Shown here in pieces: positions 22,583-33,954 of a DNA stretch of 64,000 bases. The DNA comes from Spirogloea muscicola (taxonomy: Eukaryota; Streptophyta; Zygnematophyceae; Spirogloeales; Spirogloeaceae). Location: assembly GCA_009602725.1 (NCBI GenBank), contig WELB01000079.1, forward strand, positions 396,873 to 460,872, read 5' to 3'. Made by a program: the position numbers and the translations under genes. The notes beneath the pieces were generated by a model, which did not search any database, was not told the DNA's origin, and worked only from the letters and a program-made list of their open reading frames with translations. Position 1 is the stretch's first letter. Each line of letters opens with the position of its first letter.

Positions 22583-25500
22583 GGTTGGCCAGGCACCTGG
22601 GTGACAAATCAGCAGGGTCCACATTGAGATATGCTTCTGCAAGGAGGAGACACAGGTTGCTTCCGTTTGGCTCTGGCCCACCTTGGCTCGTTCGTTAGCT
22701 ATAAGTTCTAAATGGGCGTACTGCCAGCCGGCAGCAATGTAGAATTATGCAAATCTGGCCGCTGTGTTGTCTCAAAGGGAACATTAGCCATGGCCTATCA
22801 CCCCAACCCACGTCCACGACTTGGGAATAGTGTATGTTGCTCTTCGGCGAAGCTGCATGTGATCTCTGGTGGCCAGACATCTCTGAGCTTTGCCTAGAGA
22901 GTTAAAGTGTTAGCGTGTCATTAAGTGTCACCTTTCTCATTATTGATAGTGTAGCATGTCTGACCAACTGAAGTGGGACTCAGGTGACTGGTCATCTGGC
23001 CTCCCTTCAGAAGAATGACGAGCATTAGGTCGCCCGAGCACAAACAATTGTGGTGGCCAAGCAAGTCTGCTATCTTATCCGTTGTGAGAGACAACCAGCA
23101 ACCAAGGTGTGTCTGGGCTTCAGATTGTATACGTCCTTGTCCCACTCCAGGTGTCCACACGAGCAGGATCTTTCTACAAATGTTCTCTTTCAAATTGGTA
23201 GTAATATGGTGAACCAGTCTGTCACGTACATCAATATGGCGAATCAGCGAATGGGCTGGGTAATCCTCTGACAGCCTAGTGGGCGATGGGAGCCTCCCTG
23301 TAAAAAGGAAGTGGCTCTCCAGATGGGGGCAGGGCTGTGAACGGCTAGTACGACAAATTTTGACGAGATCCGAAGGAAATGAATGGATGCCCTGGCACAC
23401 TGGGTTTCACTACCAACTCTCGATCTGAGGCGACTGCTGCGCTGGTGCCCCCCAGCCATGGATGCCACTCTGTGAGGGCGGAGCCTCAGCTGTCTATGTG
23501 GCTGTGTGGCTCTTCTTCTTTGTGACGTCGGAATCTGTATGACATCGGGGCCTCGGCTGTCTGTGTCAGCATGACTGGTCTCTGTGTGAGGTCAGACCGT
23601 CCTCGTCTCGGCGGTTCAGACGCAGATCCCCTCTTAGCGGCACACAGGATCCGACCTCGCACAGAGACCATTTATGTTAAGGGTCTGCTGGTCTATGGAG
23701 AAAGGGAGATTTTGAGCGAACGACTTAAAATGAAGGAGCCAAGGAGTGGAGGCTGCTGAACATGAACGACAGGAGCAACATCAGCAGCAGCCGGAGCAGG
23801 AAGACTCATCCTCAGCAGCCTGTAAATCTATAAGCTCGATGATGTAGCACACGTAATACGGCCACTGCATGCATGCAAAATTTGAGCTCAATGATGTGGC
23901 ACTCATAGTATGGCCAGTGTATGATGCTTGGAGTGAAAGAATTACCGCAGCAGGACTCTTGGATATTCAGGTTCCTTGCTTGTGAAACTCAATTGTAGGA
24001 AGCATATTTGACATGCCAATTGTGCTCAAGCTCCTCACACTGGTCGACTGGCACCTCCAAGAACAGCTTATCAATCTCTCACTCTGAGTTATCTAACTCC
24101 AGGATCATGCTTAGGGCAGCATGGGAGAAGCTATTCTTGCATCTGGATTGTTGCAAGGTTAACGTGGCTTTATATGGATACTCAGTCAAACTGGCCTCTT
24201 GACGAAGTACGGCTATTTTGTATTGATCTAATTTTCTTTATCTTCAGTAGTAGCCATTCTAGTATCCAGCAGGCTTTATTGACTGAATTTGTTTTACATA
24301 TTTGCCACTTAAAGCGCCCTTTCTATTACCATGGACCCCTAATTACTGCAACGTTGTTAGCAAGCTAACAACGTTGCAGTAACTTGAAGGTCACAGCGCT
24401 CCATTGACCTTCGACAATTGACCTGTCGCTTATCCTCAAATGTATGCAGAGGTGCAAAGTCAAGCCAACAGTACTTTGTTGAGAAGGAAGGGAACCTAGG
24501 TCTTAGGTTGTCTTCATTCATTTTGTGGTCAAGAGAGCACAGTAGCTCAAATGTTTAGAATGACTATCTGCAACCACCTTCACATTTCGTCGTCATAGCT
24601 CTCACATGGAGAGGAGTACAGAGTCTCAATCAAACGGGAATGGAGGCGATGACTTCAGACTTATTCATTCTAGTGCGTCTGCCAGTCAAGGCATGCAGAC
24701 TAGCATGTTGATCGAGACAAGCTGCTCATTACTTGCCCCAACTTATGCTTACTGAGCATCCTGACCTAGCAGTGAAGTTAGTGAGTGGACCTTGCCCAAA
24801 CTGTTGTCCTGTAAATGTACTCTTTTCCGACTGTATTGGCGTCCCCATTTTCCCTCCTCTTTGCCCATTGCTAACTGGCAAAGTGATTGATAGGAGTGGG
24901 TCATTAGGTTTGTGCCTGTTGCACCTTGGATACATGGGACTGCGCTCAAGCTTACTGCTTGGCCATCTAAGAACGCCTCCTCTATAAGCTTCAAATGTAG
25001 GACCTTTCCATACCTTCAACTTCCTGCAGATTTTCTGATTGCAAGCCGAAACTTGGTCAACTGTTCAGGGTCTGACAATCTGTCAATGTCAACGTTTACA
25101 TCTAACAGTGGTCTCCACGGCATATCCATTGTTTTTCCGTTTCAGCGCTGATACCTATCCGTCTTGCGCTAAGACCTCAGGCTGCACATTCTCTGCTCAA
25201 AGAAGCATCATTGAATCAGGTGTCCGCATGGTGAGATGTCTAGCCTCTCCAGGCTTCTGTCAAGCCATCTATACGGCATTGACTAGCAACCACGTCGTGT
25301 AGTAACATCATCTGCGGCCGTCCTCTTGACCGGCAACTTCTGCCGAGCTTTCCTTCTTCATGATTACCGGGCAAACATACCACTGCCTCGGGCGCCCAGA
25401 TCTGGCAGATAAAATTTTTCCAACGAGCAGCTGAGAGATCTGAGACGTGGAAGCCTCAGAAAAATGGAGAGAGTTGGGACCGAAAGCACCAGTGAACGGA

Positions 25501-25735
25501 GGCTCACCCGAAAGAGGGCGGGCCCCCAGGCCCGGTAGCCCCGCACTTACGACCTTCTGCGTCGGAACTCTGTCTCCCATATTAGCTTGTTCATATTGCA
25601 TGTATTCACTTGTGGATAGTAATGAGTGAAGCAGCTTAGGAGTACTACAATTTCCCCCCAGCCATGCAATCGCCCTGCTCGTAGCCCCTTCTAGCCTAGG
25701 GCTTCAATTACTGCAGCCTCCACTGCCTGAACAGT
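22583..25735. other. Long intergenic region, mostly unrecognised
   Basis: No exon with homology or convincing borders was found on either strand. Things seen are a family A-like remnant at about 23305-23345 and a GAGGTCAGACCGTCCTCGTC stretch (about 23588) that partly recurs near 44690. A perfect 19-base inverted repeat lies at 24343-24382. An open minus-strand frame at 25308-25601 has no recognisable homology. Confidence 0.5.
24343..24382. repeat. Perfect 19-base inverted repeat with 2-base loop
   Basis: The left arm TTACTGCAACGTTGTTAGC (24343-24361) is followed by AA and then its exact reverse complement (24364-24382). The symmetry stops at the next base on both sides. It contains two AACGTT sites. 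No transposase or terminator context is visible. Confidence 0.9.
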
Positions 25736-26060
25736 GTATTGGCTCTGCTTTGGTGTCCCTTTCTCAGGCGCACTGCGCGCCTTCCGCCTTCCGATACCCC
25801 ACTAATTGCACTCATGTTTTGCCTGAACAATATAACGTCTTGGCTGGAGTTGGTCATCCTTCCATATCATGCGCACCGCGCGCCTTCTCTCTTCCGTCTG
25901 GCGAAGACCCAGCAGATTGGTGGTGGAATAAGAGCCGAAGCAACGGAGGGGTGTCCCGACGGGGAAGGAGAAGGAAACATTTCGTGTACTTGACACATCC
26001 GAAGGCCAAGATGGCCAAGTACAAAGGCAAAGCACATCATATGCCGTAGCAGCTAGCATC
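25736..26060 (+). repeat. Two family B copies and an inverted family D piece
   Basis: Family B copies end with GCGCACTGCGCGCCTTC (about 25770) and CATGCGCACCGCGCGCCTTC (about 25868). A family D piece on the opposite strand lies at about 26008-26046, with TGGCCAAGTACAAAGGCAAA. Confidence 0.7.
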
Positions 26061-26159
26061 TAGCAACTACTGGAGCTGCTAGAGAAGTAGGGCAGCAGCA
26101 GTGGCAGGCGAAGGATGGGGGGGGAAGGAGGGCCGGCAGAGCCCCTGGGAGCCTTTCCT

Positions 26160-26310
26160 GCGGGTTACTGAGTGCTTCGTCGCTGCTTCGTTTCTTATTT
26201 GTGCTTGTTGTTCTTCGTACTTCCCCTGGCCCCTTCTCGTCCTTTGTTCATTCTTTTCTGGGCTGGCTTTTACCAGCCCCTGTCCTCAATGGGCGAGCCC
26301 TTTCTTCTTT
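26160..26310 (+). repeat. LINE 3' tail without coding part, including family A hairpin
   Basis: From GGGTTACTGAGTG through TCGTTTCTT, TGTGCTTGTTG, CTGGCCCCTTCTCGT to GGGCTGGCTTTTACCAGCCC, this matches the minus-strand sequence downstream of the LINE fragment at 49109 (49135 down to about 48960). It looks like an extremely 5'-truncated insertion that retains only the tail. Confidence 0.72.
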
Positions 26311-26664
26311 CCCGCGTCCGCTTCTGGAGCTGCTAGAGGAGAGAGGCAGTAGCAGTGGCAGGAGGAATGGAGGGGGGGGGGAAAGAGAGCCGGAAGTGCC
26401 GATTGGGGCGTTGCCGACCTGTCCTGCTGGAGCTGCTATAGGAGGAGTGGGCAGCAGCATTGGCAGGAGGGATGGCATGGGAGGGAAGGACGGCCGGAAG
26501 TGCCAATGAGGGCCGTGTCGACCTGGCCTGCGTCCGTTGCAGAAGCTGCTAGAAAAGTGGAGCAGCAGCAGTGGCAGGAGGGAGGGCGGGGATAGGAAGG
26601 AAGACCGGAAGTCGGATGAGGGCCTTGTCGACCTGTCCTGCGTCTGCTTCTGGTTCTGCCATAG

Positions 26665-26780
26665 CCTCTTCAGGCCCCGCAGTCGCTGCTTAGCTCGTAG
26701 TTTGGCCCCTTCGAACCTTGTCAATTCTTTTCGGGCTGGCTTCTCACAGCCCTTGCCCCCATTGGGAGAGCCACTTCTTC
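26665..26780 (+). repeat. Family A long variant, arm 1 of a distant inverted pair
   Basis: About 115 bases that are almost perfectly repeated, inverted, at 27323-27437. It includes CCCCGCAGTCGCTGCTTAGC, TTCGAACCTTGTCAATTC and the hairpin GGGCTGGCTTCTCACAGCCC. Confidence 0.85.
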
Positions 26781-27322
26781 TGGAGCTGCTAGAGGAGTGG
26801 GGCAGCAGCAGGTGGCAGGAGGGATGGCGGAGGTGGGAGGGGGGGCCGGCAGTGCCGGGGCCGCCAAGGGCGGGGTGGCCGACGGGACAGCACGAGCGAG
26901 GGTGATTAGGGAAGCTCAAGCGGCGGGCGCGGGCGACGGTCGAAAGCAGGGGGAGGAAGCGGGAAAGGGCGGTTAAAAGAGAGAAGGGGGGAAGGGTCGC
27001 GGCGTCAGAACCCTGGCATGAGATCCCGTCCAAATTGGCAAATAAAAGTAAGAATGGAGGCGGCGGCGGGCTTCACCTCGATGGGTCGTGCTCCAAACGG
27101 GAACTCGGAGATTGGGTGCTCCGGGCGATCGGGGTGCTCGGCTGCTGACTCGGGGTTATTGAGCTCCGATTTGCTTGTAATGTCTTGCATAGCTGTGTGA
27201 TGTTGGGCCTTCCAGCGCCTCAATCATTTTCCTGGGCTGGCTTTTCACAGGCCTCGCCCCCCAAAGGACTGGGCGAGCTTCTGCTTTCGTTGGAAGAATT
27301 GGAGTCTGTGTTGAGTTATAGA

Positions 27323-27437
27323 AGAAGTGGCTCTCCCAATGGGGGCAAGGGCTGTGAGAAGCCAGCCCGAAAAGAATTGACAAGGTTCGAAGGGGCCAAA
27401 CTACGAGCTAAGCAGCGACTGCGGGGCCTGAAGAGGC
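27323..27437 (-). repeat. Family A long variant, arm 2 of a distant inverted pair
   Basis: Reverse-complement partner of 26665-26780. The two copies encode the same incidental reading frame (CEKPARKELTRFEGAKL) with hardly any change, so they diverged recently. Confidence 0.85.
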
Positions 27438-28440
27438 AATAGAGGGCCCGAGTTGCCAAGTACAAGCGGACCTTTCGGAAGAGCTGCGATTGGGCCGCGC
27501 TTGCTGATCGGGGACCCGGCGGCCGATGCGGGAGCCGCCATATCTCGCACGGTACCCCGCCGCCGCCACCGTGGCGGCTTCCCGGCGTGACGAGGAATTC
27601 AGTGTGAATGCTTCCCCGCGCTGCCTCAGGGGAGCGCCATCGGCAGCGGCCCGCAAGGGCGCGCAGGAGCGCACGGGTGTCTGTTCACACCAGCCTGTTC
27701 GACATTCCGGTGTGCAAGCGACGTACATGCCGGCGGTGCGCCGGGCGGGGGGGATCCGTTGCTCCCCAGATCTTTGCGAGATACCTGCCGACAGACTGGC
27801 CAGATTTTTGGGGCTCCCGGGGGTACGTGGCGCGAGCCCGGGCCACCGGGGCCCGTGAACTGGGGCGCGCAGGGGCCCACCTCCCCGGTGCCACGTCCGT
27901 CGCCACCACGATTCGGGGCACTGTCAAATTTCATTGGGGCCGCCGGCCTTCCAAGTCCGTCGGACGAACGGGCTTCCCTGACGTTCGTTGCCCATTCTCT
28001 CGTGGGCTGGCTTCCCACTGCCCCTCGCCACCTTCAGACCAGTTGCTCCCGCTCGGACATTCGCTAGGCCTCCCAGCCCCCCCCCCTCCCCCCTGCCGTC
28101 CTCCCCGCGAGAGGCCTGTGCGCCTTGCCTGCGGCCGCCGTTGCCGCTCTGCCCGTCGCCCTCGCCCGTCTCCTTGCACGCCTTCCCATCCTCCGTCCGC
28201 CGGCGACAGCGGCGGCCGCGACGACGACATCGAGGACCGTTCACTACCCACCTTTTACAATTCTCGCTGCTGTGCCCCGAGGCCGATGGACAGCCTCCCG
28301 GCAGCGCCCAGCTTAGCAGCCCTCGTGGCTGCGTGGCTCCTGCCATGAGCTTCCCGGAGCCGCTCCTGCCACGCCCTCGCCTGCCCGCAGTGGCCCCATA
28401 GACCCAGCTCCGCCGCCAGACCGCCTAAGCCAGTCGAGAC
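27438..28440. other. GC-rich intergenic stretch upstream of the 28.4-kb gene
   Basis: Long overlapping open frames on both strands reflect base composition. A short family A-like hairpin is at about 28000-28040. No exon was supported. The GC-rich part from 28060 on probably contains the promoter or 5' leader of the next gene. Confidence 0.4.
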
Positions 28441-29755
28441 ATGCCTCACACGGCCGACGGCGCCCGCTCCTGCGACTCCGGGCTCATCGACGGCCTCGAC
28501 GACCTCGACTCCATTGCGGAGCCCCTCACGCTGCACCACTTGCAGACACTCCAGCCTGAGCTTCTCGAGCCTGCTACTGTGTATCCCACATACCCCCTGC
28601 GCCTCAGGGGCTCAGGTGGCTCCAGGGTGTCCAGGACCTCTTCTGCCAACAGCAAGCCTGATGGCAAGCCTGCGAAGAAGAGGGCCAAGCATGGTCGCGA
28701 CGGCGGTCCGTGGCAGTCAATGAACAGCTGCCAACAAGACCCGGCTCTCTTGGGGACAGCCTCCATTGCAGCTGCTCATGCACTACTCCCATTTGTGAGC
28801 ACCGGTCCATCCTGAACAGCTGGCCCCACTGTACCCGGCCATCCCCATGTTTTTTGCTGGAACGAGTACATTGAATTGCTGACAAGTTGACTGGAAAGCT
28901 GCCTCTGTCCTGACCACTGTCTCCATCAAACTGCAGCTGCAGATGACATGCCCAGCATTGCATTCTGTCTAAACATGTGTAGGAGAAATGCTAGGTGTGA
29001 GCCCTGCCGCGTTGCCGAGTGATTCTTTGGACTGTCACATTTTAAGGGCATCTCTCCAGACAGCTCAAGCCAAGTGTGCATGCCACCTTACTGCAGATGA
29101 TGGAGCGAGGAAGGCGTGATCAGTGGGGTGCCAGGACAGAGGACGGCAATGTCCTTCTGCATAAGATGCAGCGCTCTGGTGAGGAGCATCAAATCTCCTC
29201 TGTGCAGAAAGTGACCGATTGGCTCAAGGAGGCGGAGGACCCCCGTCCCTGCCATGCTCGGGCAGAGGAGTTTCGCAAACCAGAGGTAGGTTCTCATCTG
29301 AAAGGTTGCACATGACTAGCCTGCAGGCACTTCCTGTGCATTGATACACGTCTTTCTCTCTGAAGTGCATCAGAGCAAGCCTTGCACTCTATGCCTTACA
29401 TGTCCCTAGACAATTTTCTATTGTCCTTCTGCAATATCAGAGTACTGCTTCTGATTCCAGGCACTGCTTCGTCAAACAGCAGCTCGATGCAACTTCAAGT
29501 GCAGAGGTTGATGCGATGGCGGTGACCGATTCCAGCCCATCTGGGAGCAACTCTAGCCCGCTGCAAGCCTCACTGGTGCACAGTGGCAGCGACCACTCCT
29601 CAGGCTCCTTCTTTCAAAGACTGGTCAGGCTAAATCCATTTCATCTCCTTAGGCAAGGCGGAAAGCGAGGTGCTGGCCTCTCGCAGCCATCGTCTGAAAG
29701 AAGAGATCCAGCATCTCCGACAAACTTCTTTGCCTTAGCACAGTTTTGGGTGTCA
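28441..29755 (+). CDS. Unrecognised serine-rich, possibly nuclear protein (incomplete model)
   Basis: I do not recognise the product. An open frame starts at ATG 28441 with an acidic stretch (LIDGLDDLDSIAEPL), then a basic one (KPAKKRAKHGRD) that could be a nuclear localisation signal, and closes at 28815. Further exon-like segments follow on the same strand. Segment 29098-29286 (acceptor CTGCAG, donor GAG|GTAGG) reads QKVTDWLKEAEDPRP. Segment 29461-29630 is Ser-rich (SSPSGSNSSPLQ is typical). A last piece near 29654-29740 reads as a coiled coil (SHRLKEEIQHLRQ). The phases of these pieces do not all join in one obvious way, so either exons are missed or some are not coding. Treat the limits as approximate. 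Confidence 0.35.
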
Positions 29756-30954
29756 CTGGGAGCGTGGATGAGAGGGCCTGACTGGCCAGCTCCTCGTATG
29801 CTGCTTGTAAATTAGTGAGTTGCAGTGCCACCGACAGTGTATGTAAGTAATAAATTAGAGGCCATCCTCAAAGAGGATGCCCCACGACCATCTTGGCCTA
29901 GTCTCCTCCATGCCTTTCGTGTCAATGTGGTAATAGCATGCACTTAGGGCAGATCTGTTGTCCCTACCTCACACCTTGCAATCTTGTGGGGAACCTACAA
30001 ACTTTGCAATTGTTTCTCCAACTTTTTGCACATTTTGTGTTAAAATATGTTCTGTTGTACCAGCTTTGGCTCAGTTGTGAACTGTTGCGTCGATCCAACA
30101 TAAGCTCTAAGCTTGTGCCAACATTCTTGACCAAATTAGCAGTATTTTGGGGCCATGACCCCGCGGTGCACGGTGTGAAAAGGGTTGTATGTGATAGATA
30201 CTTAGTGACTTACAGTATCATTAAACCCATACATACTTTCAAGTCTCCATGTATTAAAGAATTCCTGAGTAGTTCCCAACAAAGACCGAATTTTACCTAA
30301 CGGTGGCTGCATGGGTTGCTGGCATATGCTTAGCTTATAAGGTCATGGGCGTAGTTACTCTCTGCGCACAGGGTAATAGTTTACTACTGTGCGCCATCTG
30401 CTACAAGCATTTGTGATCTGTGCAGGCTAGCTGTCTGTGCAGGCCATGTGGCAGCCTTGTACAATAAAGTGCTACAGGTGGCTAGATACTCAGCGCATTC
30501 TGGTGTGGTGGTCAGGACTTTGAAGAGTTGGCTACAGAACCCGTGACAACCAATCCTTCATGTGTTGGTAGTCAGAACTTCTTACCTGAACAGCAACCCT
30601 TGAGAAAACAGCAGCCCATGACAGCCAGCAGATCTCCTACTGAGGTTGGCACATGCCCGATCCGATGGTCACCCTTGACCATTCTTACTGCCATGACCTT
30701 AGCTCAACTCTTTAAACGCCACCTTATCATTCTGTAACTATGAGCAAGCTGCAATCAAGTGCTAGCGTCCACCTTCTCTGTGACATCCAACTGTTCTGCA
30801 CCTCTACTTTTCCCCTGCACGACATCGTCCAAAATGAAACTGATTCACTCCTTCAATACTGATTGCCATGAGTATTGATGCAATGCACTTACCAGAGAAC
30901 TCAGTCAAATATAAGCACTTCAATGTATTACTTCTGACATGTATACATTCCAGG
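29756..30954. other. Intergenic region, nothing recognised
   Basis: AT-richer than its surroundings, with no recognisable exon or repeat family. An AATAAA at about 30463 could be a polyadenylation signal of the preceding plus-strand gene, but the distance is long. Confidence 0.4.
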
Positions 30955-32867
30955 TCACTCAGACTGTAAGCTCAGAAATACAATGTGTACCTCTTCAGAT
31001 TGCTCTGGCTCTTCCAAAAGCTTGATGTAAGCCTTTGAGTCGCTTGCAGTGACTCCAAGAGTCAGAGGATCAAATGTGATGTCATTGCGACAGACAATCT
31101 ACACCGTGCCACACAGAGGTCAATCTCAGGCACCTCTTCAACAGCAGTCTAGAAGATGCTGAGAGAGTCCCCATCAATTCGTAAAAGCATCTAGGATTGT
31201 GGTACTGCATCAGCTACCATCAAAAAACGTGCATCCTGGTTAATAAACAGCAACCTTTACGGTCAACTACAATGTAATTACTAATGACATTATGTTGCAA
31301 GCAGGCACATGATATCGAATACTGAATCTGCACCGTGAAACGATGTCTGATGATGCCCTTCAGCAGATTTATTTCGCCAGCAAACGTGCTGACAGCCACA
31401 AGCACGAGCTTGCGGTTTATAACATCGTTCAACAGGTTCATGCCCTGACTGGCTCCCATTTCAACGCCCTGATGGTCACAACGTCACAAACGACACCACA
31501 AGAAACAGTAGGAGGCGTCACAAGATAGCCTCCTGAATGCACGGCTTCTTTCTGCTCCAGAATATGTCTACAGAAATGTCTCGCACAATCAGAATCGGCT
31601 GTTGAATAGTTGCTGCCGGCCTTTGCACCTGTCGTACTCTGGAGGCATGATCAAGTTACACGAGTCGAATCATGATCAAGAAGCAAGGGCCCTTCAGTGT
31701 AACCTGTCTGTATATGAGGGCCAAGCATATGCTCACATCAGGCATGCAAATATCTAAGATACAAGAAGCTAACTTAGATCCCAGGCAGAACAAAAGAGAC
31801 CTTTAGCTCTGCAGGGAGCTCAAGGGTAGTCTTTTCCCAAGCTTGCAGAGTCCCTTTCTCTAGATAGCACTCTCCCACCTGCATGCATGAGATTGTTGCT
31901 CCCATGGATTTAATTCAGCAGCAGCAGCAAGTCTATTTCAAACAGAGCCTTTCTGATAGTGGGAAAGGCATGATTGCCAGCTGCACATGCCCATCCATGT
32001 CTGATTCATGATAGTCTGGCCCATCTCACGAAGTTGTTGACCGGGAATGCTTTCACCTTCTGGTCATTGTAGAAGATGTCAATAGTGCTCGAAGGGTAGT
32101 TGACTGGGGCAACGTTGGGGTTTTCTGTGTAGACTGCAATTGGTGCAAAATCTTCAATGTCAATGACCAGAGCATTGCACACTCCTCGGTCAGAGTAAGT
32201 ACAGTGTAGTGCTTGCTATCAAGCACTTCTCTGAACATAAGCATCTATGAAGGCAGGGTCGGTAGCAAGCAGAGCACATTTTGAGCCATCGAAGCATGTT
32301 ACCTATGCAGACTACATGTAGATCGATCGAAACTACAGGGAGAATCCCCACAGTGATAGGCCGTACGCCAAAGCCTTTCACCTGGATCTCGGTCGTCTGT
32401 GCGACAAGTACTGATGTAAGCAGCCACAAGCACAGGCAAGCACAAGAACAGACACAAAGCTTAGAAGGCATTTCAGTTGCTTCTCACTATAGACGTCATC
32501 ACAACGTAAGTCACCGGGCTCTTTGGATCAGATTGAAGCCGTAAGGCATTGGCACGGCTAGCGAGTGCATGGGAGTTTTGCCAACCTTCATGATGGGGTC
32601 CTTGGGGCGAAGCCTGTAGCTGACAACAACGAGAAGCCCAACCGCAGCGCCGCCCGCAGCGAGCGTGAGCGCCATGCCGGCCGGGCCACGAGCGAGCCCC
32701 GGGGCCGCCGACGCGCCACTCGCCGCAGCCGCGGTCACCACGAGAGGGGCGCCGCGCCGCAGGCCGACGGCGGCGCAGGATCGGCGGCGCGGCTGCAGCT
32801 GCAGTGGGGCCCGGCGGGGGGAGGGCGCGGCTGGGCGGACGGCGGAGCAGGGCCGGGCTAGCAGCAT
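30955..32867 (-). CDS. LEA2-domain membrane protein, probably organelle-targeted
   Basis: Six exons on the minus strand: 32867-32586, 32396-32303, 32133-32030, 31878-31801, 31468-31334, 31098-30955, phases consistent, 278 residues. Exon 1 encodes an Arg/Ala/Ser-rich leader poor in acidic residues (LLARPCSAVRPAAPSPRRAP), typical of a plastid or mitochondrial transit peptide. One membrane segment (MALTLAAGGAAVGLLVVVSY) and a RPKDP junction follow. The LEA_2 fold follows with VYTENPNVAPVNYPSSTIDI, a central AWEKTTLELP strand, NLLNDVINRKLVLVAVSTF and a final CRNDITFDP strand. It has the same order of elements as the gene at 6151-7885 but more introns and a different N-terminus. The targeting prediction is inference. 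The last exon could be shortened by a donor at GAG|GTACAC. Confidence 0.86.
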
Positions 32868-33950
32868 GGGCTCGTTTCAGGCTTTTTTCCACTGAGCCTG
32901 ACAGCTCGCTCATCGTCCGAGGAGCGAGCAGGTGCGCTCACCACGTACAAGCAACGGCGGGTCCTCTTTCCGTGGACCACTCTTGGCACGCGGTATGGCC
33001 AGCAAGTCCCGCATCGTACTTCTGCTGCCAGATGGCTATCGTTAGCTGCTGACTCGGGCTTCCCACCATATTGGCCTTCTATTGTTTCAGATACACGACA
33101 ATTCCACCACCTCCTGTCTTTGCCTTCTCGTGGGCCCCATGCTTTGCAACGTTTTTGGCCTTCTTAGATGGACAGTGTATTGGCTCGCTTGGCCTTCCGT
33201 TCATGCCATGCGCACCGCGCACCTTCTCTCGTGCCACTTCTACACACCATCTCTAATTTGCCCTGGCCAGTCAGCCAATGCCTTTGAGTGGCACCCGGCG
33301 ACTGGAGGTTTTTATCTAGGCTGCCAACCTTCGCCTGCTGAGACGGGCTCCTAAGCCCGATATTGTCGAGGCTGCTCTCTTGTAGGTAGGCACCGGCCTC
33401 TCAACTGACGCCTTATTTATGATTGAGTCTGCCCAGTTCATATTGAGCTGGCCATTCACAGCAACCGCCCCTGAAGTGCCAGTCTCAAGGCAGCTCCATA
33501 ACAGAAATCAGTTCTGGCTGAAGTACCAGACTGCCATGCTAGGTTGTAGAATTGGCTTGTGACACTCTCATCAACCTGGAGTCTCCACCAGCCACCTCAA
33601 CTGTCTATCGCCTTACCCTGCAAGATCCAGCTGCAATGACGGACCAGCACAGGGCACAGGGCGCTGCCAGGACCTTCTCCACCAACTTTTTGGCGCCTCC
33701 ATGTTTCCCTCAGGAGCACTTCACCATCCCGTCCCTTGTTGGCTCTTGTCACACCTCATCACATGAGCAGATTGAAAGCAGGTGTTGGTCTTCCAAGTCG
33801 TGCACTCCATGTCCACCACCTTGGCTTCATGCCACAAAGTCGAAGCACAATCGGCCCCCAACTCCGACACAACTACTCGGCTGCCATTCACCTGGTGTAC
33901 ACTCTTTCCATTGATAGGTAACTCAACCACACGGCCTAACATAGCTTTTT
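32868..33950. repeat. Intergenic with family B copy and unidentified sequence
   Basis: A family B copy lies at about 33165-33240 (GTGTATTGGCTCGCTTGGCC through CATGCGCACCGCGCACCTTC). A weak family A-like stretch is at about 33440-33475. An open frame at 33552-33914 has no recognisable homology and skewed Pro/Ser/His composition. Confidence 0.5.
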
Positions 33951-33954
33951 AATG

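Larger units (their letters stand above)
26061..26850 (+). repeat. Degenerate tandem repeat (about 110-base unit) interrupted by family A copies
   Basis: The unit begins GGAGCTGCTAGAG, continues AGTGG and GCAGCAGCAGTGGCAGGAGG, and ends GGCCGGAAGTGCC. It recurs near 26073, 26327, 26430, 26545 and 26783. The repeats code long open frames on both strands by composition, but nothing suggests a protein. Family A insertions lie at about 26235-26310 and 26665-26780. Confidence 0.75.

Noticed and set aside
25308-25601. Minus-strand open frame of about 97 codons
   Set aside because: No recognisable homology or splice context; left as unassigned rather than called a gene or element.
26695-26775. tRNA-derived SINE with A and B boxes in family A
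   Set aside because: The inverse strand holds GGTTCGAAGGGGCC, close to a B box, but other copies have GGTCCGAAGG and the A box match is poor. Not enough to call a tRNA origin.
33552-33914. Plus-strand open frame considered as a retroelement protease remnant
   Set aside because: No catalytic motif could be identified; composition alone is insufficient.
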